Shown: positions 5,486 through 8,970 of the stretch, in pieces
Layout of the letters: every line of letters begins with the position of its first letter
How positions within the stretch are numbered: the stretch's first letter is position 1
Assembly: GCA_016721195.1 (NCBI GenBank)
Contig: JADKIO010000003.1
Coordinates: forward strand, 1 to 8,970
Reading direction: 5' to 3'
DNA length: 8,970 bases
Origin: Candidatus Geothrix skivensis
GTDB taxonomy: Bacteria > Acidobacteriota > Holophagae > Holophagales > Holophagaceae
Made by a program: the position numbers and the translations under genes
Notes under the pieces: model-generated
Seen by the model: the letters and a program-made list of their open reading frames with translations, nothing else
The model's database searches: none
What the model was told of the DNA's origin: nothing

Positions 5486-8467
5486 ATGCTCAAGAAGTTC
5501 AACCGACTGCTGGCGCTCGCCGCAGCCCTGTTCACGGGAGCCGGCATCTACGCCGAAGCCCCCGCGAGCCAGGCCAAGCCGGTGCCCACCATCGCGCCCA
5601 CCACGCACGCCGATCAGGATGCCATCGTGGAGCGGGCCATCCGCCGCCGCACCCTGGCCATGGCCCGGCAGGCCGCCGCCGAGCGCGCCAAGCCCAAGCG
5701 GGAGGCCTACAAGGCCGCCAAGGCCGCGGGCCAGATCAAGGGCGTGTCCACCAAGATCGAGAAGGGCGTCGTGGCCCCGCCGGGGATCATGAACCCCCTG
5801 GGCACCCCCGACTACATGGGCGGCGTCATCCCCAACTGGACCAGCTCGCCCCTCATCCGCAAGTTCGTGGACACCCTCCCCGGACTGACCGCGGCCAATC
5901 AGAACAACCTGGGGAACTACATCCCCGTCGCCGTTCCGAACACGACCCTCTTCCCGGGCTCCGACTACTACGACATCGGCCTGGTGGATTACAGCCAGAA
6001 GCTGCACTCCGATCTGCCCGCCACCCGTCTGCGGGGCTACAAGGATCTGCACCCCAGCGCGGATGGCGCGGCCCACTACCTCGGCCCCCTCATCCTCGCC
6101 GAGCGGGACCGCCCCGTGCGCGTCACCTTCCGCAACCAGCTGCCCACCGGCACCGCCGGCAACCTGCCGCTGCCCGTGGATACCACCGTCATGGGCGCCG
6201 GCGAAGGCCCCAACGGCACCACCTACACCCAGAACCGCGCCGAGCTCCACCTCCATGGCGGCCTCAACCCCTACATCAGCGACGGCACGCCGCACCAGTG
6301 GATCACCCCCGCCGGCGATCCCACCCCCAACAAGAAGGGCGCGGCCTTCGCCAACGTGCCCGACATGGTGGGCCCCGGCAAGCTGTTCCCCAACCCCACG
6401 GCCGGGGATGGCATCGGCACCTACTTCTACACCAACCAGCAGAGTGGCCGGTTGATGTTCTACCACGACCACACCTTCGGCCTCACCCGCCTGAACGTCT
6501 ACATGGGCGAAGCCGCCGGCTACCTGCTGGTGGACAACGTCGAGAAGAAGCTCATCGCCGACGGCATCCTGCCCAACAACGGCGGCGGCATCAACACCTA
6601 TGGCATCCCCCTCATCATCCAGGACAAGACCTTCGTCCCCGGGCCCAGCGCCCTGGCCGATACCGATCCCACCTGGGACATCAACAACTGGGGCGGCTAC
6701 GGCGATCTCTGGTACCCCCACGTCTACATGCCCAACCAGAACCCCGGCGATCCCTCCGGCGCCAACGCCATGGGACGGTGGGACTACGGCCCGTGGTTCT
6801 GGCCCCCGGTGCCGGTGGCCGATGCCGTCAACAGCATCCCCACCGCCCACGGCCCCAAGCCCGGCGTCAACCCCGGCGATCCTGACTACCCTGGCACCCC
6901 CAATCCCTCCCTGGTCATCGAGTCCTTCCTCGATACGCCCGTGGTCAACGGCACGCCCTACCCCACCGTGACCCTCGAGCCCAAGGCCTACCGCTTCCGC
7001 ATCCTGAATGCCTCCAACGACCGCCCCTTCGGCCTGGGCTTCTACTATGCCGATCCCGCGGCGCCCACCGAAGTGACGATGATCGACGCCTCCCCCGTTG
7101 AAGCCGGCTGGGCGGCCGGCGCTGGCTTTGTCGATGCCGCCGGAGCCTCCCTCTGGCCCACCGACGGCCGTGCCGGTGGCGTGGTCGATTGGCGCACCGT
7201 CGGCCCCGACATCATCCAGATCGGCAACGAAAGCGGCTTCCTGCCCGAGCCTGTGATCATCCCCTCCCAGCCCACGACCTACAACATGAACCGGCGCGAC
7301 ATCGTCGTGCTGAACATCGCCAACCACGGCCTCTTCCTGATGGCCGCCGAGCGGGCCGATGTCATCGTCGACTTCTCGTCCGTGCCCAGCGGTTCCACCC
7401 TGATCCTCTACAACGACATGCTGGCCCCCGTGCCGGCCTTCGATGTCCGCTTCGACTACTTCACCGGGGCCCCCGATCAGTCCGCCACCGGCGGCGTTCC
7501 GGGCGCCCTCCCGGGCTACGGCCCCAACACCCGCACCGTCATGCAGGTCAAGATCGTGGGCACCGCTGCCCCGGCCTTTGACGTGGCCGCCCTCCAGGCA
7601 GCCTTCCGGTCCACCGCGACCTCCAATGGCGCCTTCGCGGCCGCCCAGCACCCGCCCATCGTGCCCCAGACCTTCTACAACTCCGCCATGAACACCACCG
7701 TGGCGACCGATTCCTACGTCGCCATCCAAGACAACAGCATGACCTTCAACAAGACCGAGAACGGCGTGCTCACCACGACGCCCCTGAAGCCCAAGGCCAT
7801 CCACGAGCTCTTCGAGCTGAACTACGGCCGCATGAACAGCACCCTCGCCATCGAGCTGCCGTTCACCAACTTCAACAACCAGACCACCATCCCCCTGGGC
7901 TACTCCGAACCCGCCACCGAAATCCTGAAGGATGGCGAAACCCAGATCTGGAAGATCACCCACAACGGCGTGGACACGCACCCCGTCCACTTCCACCTCT
8001 TCGACGTGCAGATCATCAACCGTGTGGGCTGGGATGGCGCCGTGCGCTTCCCCGAACCCACCGAGCTCGGCTGGAAAGAAACCGTCAAGATGAACCCGCT
8101 GGAAGACATCATCGTCGCCATGCGGCCCATCTCGCCCCAGCTGCCCTTCGTGCTCGGCAACAGCCTGCGCGTCATCGATCCCAGCAAGACCGAGGGCTCG
8201 ATGATCCAGGTCACCGACCTGGCCACCGGTGCCCCCGTCAACCTGGGGAACCTGGGCAACCCGATCAACGTCCCCAACGCCGTCACCGACTACGGCTGGG
8301 AATACGTGTGGCACTGCCACATCCTCGCCCACGAAGAGAACGACTTCATGCGCCCCATGGTGCTGAACGTCGCCACCACCCTGCCCCGCCGATCCCTCGG
8401 CCCTCGTGGGCACCGTCAATGGCCCCACCCGCGTGGACCTGGCCTGGACCGATGGCTCCACCGATGA
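5486..8467 (+). CDS. Large secreted multicopper oxidase, CotA/OmpB-like (frame broken near the 3' end)
   Basis: 993 residues in this frame, starting at ATG 5486 after GAGGTGA (5476-5482). Residues 1-23 are a signal peptide (MLKKFNRLLALAAALFTGAG, then IYA|EA), followed by a charged Ala/Lys/Arg-rich stretch to about residue 90. All four copper motifs are present: H255-L-H257-G-G, Y-H327-D-H329, H832-P-V-H835-F-H837 and H943-C944-H945 followed by H949 and M955. Type 1 copper ligands are thus H832, C944, H949 and M955, with the remaining His binding the trinuclear centre where O2 is reduced. The flanks MFYHDHTFGLTRLNVYMGEA and YVWHCHILAHEENDFMRPM resemble Bacillus CotA. It is much larger than CotA: about 150 extra residues before motif 1 and about 240 extra between motifs 2 and 3. 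After VLNVATTLP the frame leaves the family pattern and ends in an Arg/Pro-rich tail from an apparent extra C at 8384-8387. Geobacter OmpB, which joins a multicopper oxidase to a FnIII domain, is the nearest architecture I know. The substrate (Fe, Mn, organic) is unknown. Confidence 0.9.
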   Translation: MLKKFNRLLALAAALFTGAGIYAEAPASQAKPVPTIAPTTHADQDAIVERAIRRRTLAMARQAAAERAKPKREAYKAAKAAGQIKGVSTKIEKGVVAPPGIMNPLGTPDYMGGVIPNWTSSPLIRKFVDTLPGLTAANQNNLGNYIPVAVPNTTLFPGSDYYDIGLVDYSQKLHSDLPATRLRGYKDLHPSADGAAHYLGPLILAERDRPVRVTFRNQLPTGTAGNLPLPVDTTVMGAGEGPNGTTYTQNRAELHLHGGLNPYISDGTPHQWITPAGDPTPNKKGAAFANVPDMVGPGKLFPNPTAGDGIGTYFYTNQQSGRLMFYHDHTFGLTRLNVYMGEAAGYLLVDNVEKKLIADGILPNNGGGINTYGIPLIIQDKTFVPGPSALADTDPTWDINNWGGYGDLWYPHVYMPNQNPGDPSGANAMGRWDYGPWFWPPVPVADAVNSIPTAHGPKPGVNPGDPDYPGTPNPSLVIESFLDTPVVNGTPYPTVTLEPKAYRFRILNASNDRPFGLGFYYADPAAPTEVTMIDASPVEAGWAAGAGFVDAAGASLWPTDGRAGGVVDWRTVGPDIIQIGNESGFLPEPVIIPSQPTTYNMNRRDIVVLNIANHGLFLMAAERADVIVDFSSVPSGSTLILYNDMLAPVPAFDVRFDYFTGAPDQSATGGVPGALPGYGPNTRTVMQVKIVGTAAPAFDVAALQAAFRSTATSNGAFAAAQHPPIVPQTFYNSAMNTTVATDSYVAIQDNSMTFNKTENGVLTTTPLKPKAIHELFELNYGRMNSTLAIELPFTNFNNQTTIPLGYSEPATEILKDGETQIWKITHNGVDTHPVHFHLFDVQIINRVGWDGAVRFPEPTELGWKETVKMNPLEDIIVAMRPISPQLPFVLGNSLRVIDPSKTEGSMIQVTDLATGAPVNLGNLGNPINVPNAVTDYGWEYVWHCHILAHEENDFMRPMVLNVATTLPRRSLGPRGHRQWPHPRGPGLDRWLHR

Positions 8468-8970
8468 GACCGGCTTCCGCGTCGAGCGCAACCCCGGCCC
8501 CCTCGGCGAAGGCCGCCTTCACCAAGCTCGGCGCCACCGTGCCCGACCAGAACAACTTCACCGACTTCACCGTGGTGTCCGGCACCAGCTACGACTACCG
8601 CGTCATCGCCTACAACCAGAAGGGCGACTCGCTGCTGCCCACCAACACCGTCACCATCACCCCCGGTGCCGTGGTCACGCCCACCGGCGTCACCCTGGAG
8701 GCCCTGCCGCTGACCTCCGTCGTCAAGGGCACCCCGGTCACCTTCACCGCCCTGGGTTCCGCCACGGGCGCCGCCACCTTCCAGTACCGCTTCTACGTCA
8801 ATGGCGCCATGGTGCAGGACTACAGCCCCACCGCCACCTACGTCATGCCCGGCACCCAGGCCGTCGGTGTCTACACCGTCAGCGTGGAAGCCCGCACCAG
8901 CCTGGCCAGCGCCATCGTGTCGGCCACCATTCCCTACACCATCACCCCCGGCCCCGCCACCGGCGTGCAG
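8464..8970 (+). CDS. Fibronectin type III and Ig-like C-terminal part of the multicopper oxidase (displaced frame, runs off the window)
   Basis: This frame is open from ATG 8464, which overlaps the oxidase stop as ATGA, to the window end. The ATG is probably not a true start: there is no ribosome-binding site and the domain begins earlier. Bases 8388-8500 in another frame read ADPSALVGTVNGPTRVDLAW, then TDGSTDETGFRVERNPGP, the first half of a FnIII domain. This frame then supplies SAKAAFTKLGATVPDQNNFT and VVSGTSYDYRVIAYNQKGDS, the second half with the typical Y-YRV-AYN-KG strand. Residues encoded from about 8670 form a further Ig-like/bacterial repeat domain (VTLEALPLTSVVKGTPVTFT, YRFYVNGAMVQDYSPTATY). 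The three frames join into one continuous protein if one C is dropped at 8384-8387 and another at 8498-8502. It was most likely one exported oxidase with adhesive C-terminal domains. Confidence 0.75.
   Translation, partial: MRPASASSATPAPSAKAAFTKLGATVPDQNNFTDFTVVSGTSYDYRVIAYNQKGDSLLPTNTVTITPGAVVTPTGVTLEALPLTSVVKGTPVTFTALGSATGAATFQYRFYVNGAMVQDYSPTATYVMPGTQAVGVYTVSVEARTSLASAIVSATIPYTITPGPATGVQ

Noticed and set aside
5459..8491. A 1010-residue open frame on the minus strand opposite the oxidase gene
   Set aside because: Its product is low-complexity (Gly, Val, His and Asp rich), has no start signal or domain, and mirrors the codon pattern of a GC-rich gene on the other strand. The + strand frame has clear copper motifs.
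8464..8970. A separate gene translationally coupled to the oxidase through ATGA at 8464-8467
   Set aside because: The ATGA overlap appears by chance inside what reads as one FnIII domain split over two frames; the domain's first half is encoded upstream of this ATG.

Overview
The window is high-GC bacterial DNA. The only housekeeping marker is the 3' end of rpoC at the left edge. The mix of secreted redox proteins and Ig/Kelch repeat proteins would suit an Acidobacteriota member of the Geothrix/Holophaga type, but that is an inference from gene style, not a demonstrated placement.

Layout, all genes on the + strand: (1) 1-395, C-terminal 130 residues of RpoC, closed by a textbook intrinsic terminator (416-443). 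(2) 585-1287, a toxin-antitoxin pair: a Phd/YefM-type antitoxin and a PIN-domain (COG1569-type) toxin. The antitoxin frame is broken by an apparent one-base loss near 755; its restored C-terminus overlaps the toxin start by ATGA. (3) 1551-3282, an unusual fusion of a c-type cytochrome domain (CASCH, distal Met) with a type I periplasmic ligand-binding domain. Its signal peptide (1551-1650) lies in a different frame from the body. (4) 3537-5159, a probable lipoprotein with two Ig-like domains and a seven-repeat Kelch-like propeller. (5) 5486 to beyond 8970, a very large secreted CotA/OmpB-like multicopper oxidase with all four copper motifs, whose C-terminal fibronectin type III and Ig-like domains are displaced by two apparent one-base gains in C runs at 8384-8387 and 8498-8502.

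Taken together, the right two thirds encodes three exported proteins: a heme/ligand-binding protein, a surface propeller lipoprotein and a multicopper oxidase. This could be an extracellular redox or metal-handling island, since Geobacter OmpB, a multicopper protein with a FnIII domain, is needed for reduction of insoluble metal oxides. The genes are separated by 260-330 base gaps containing strong hairpins, so each is probably its own transcription unit rather than part of one operon.

Four single-base frame breaks in under 9 kb stand out. Three are gains, two certainly and one possibly in G/C runs. That makes consensus error the first explanation, with gene decay or slippage/phase variation as alternatives. 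No tRNA, rRNA, CRISPR array, insertion sequence or origin was seen.
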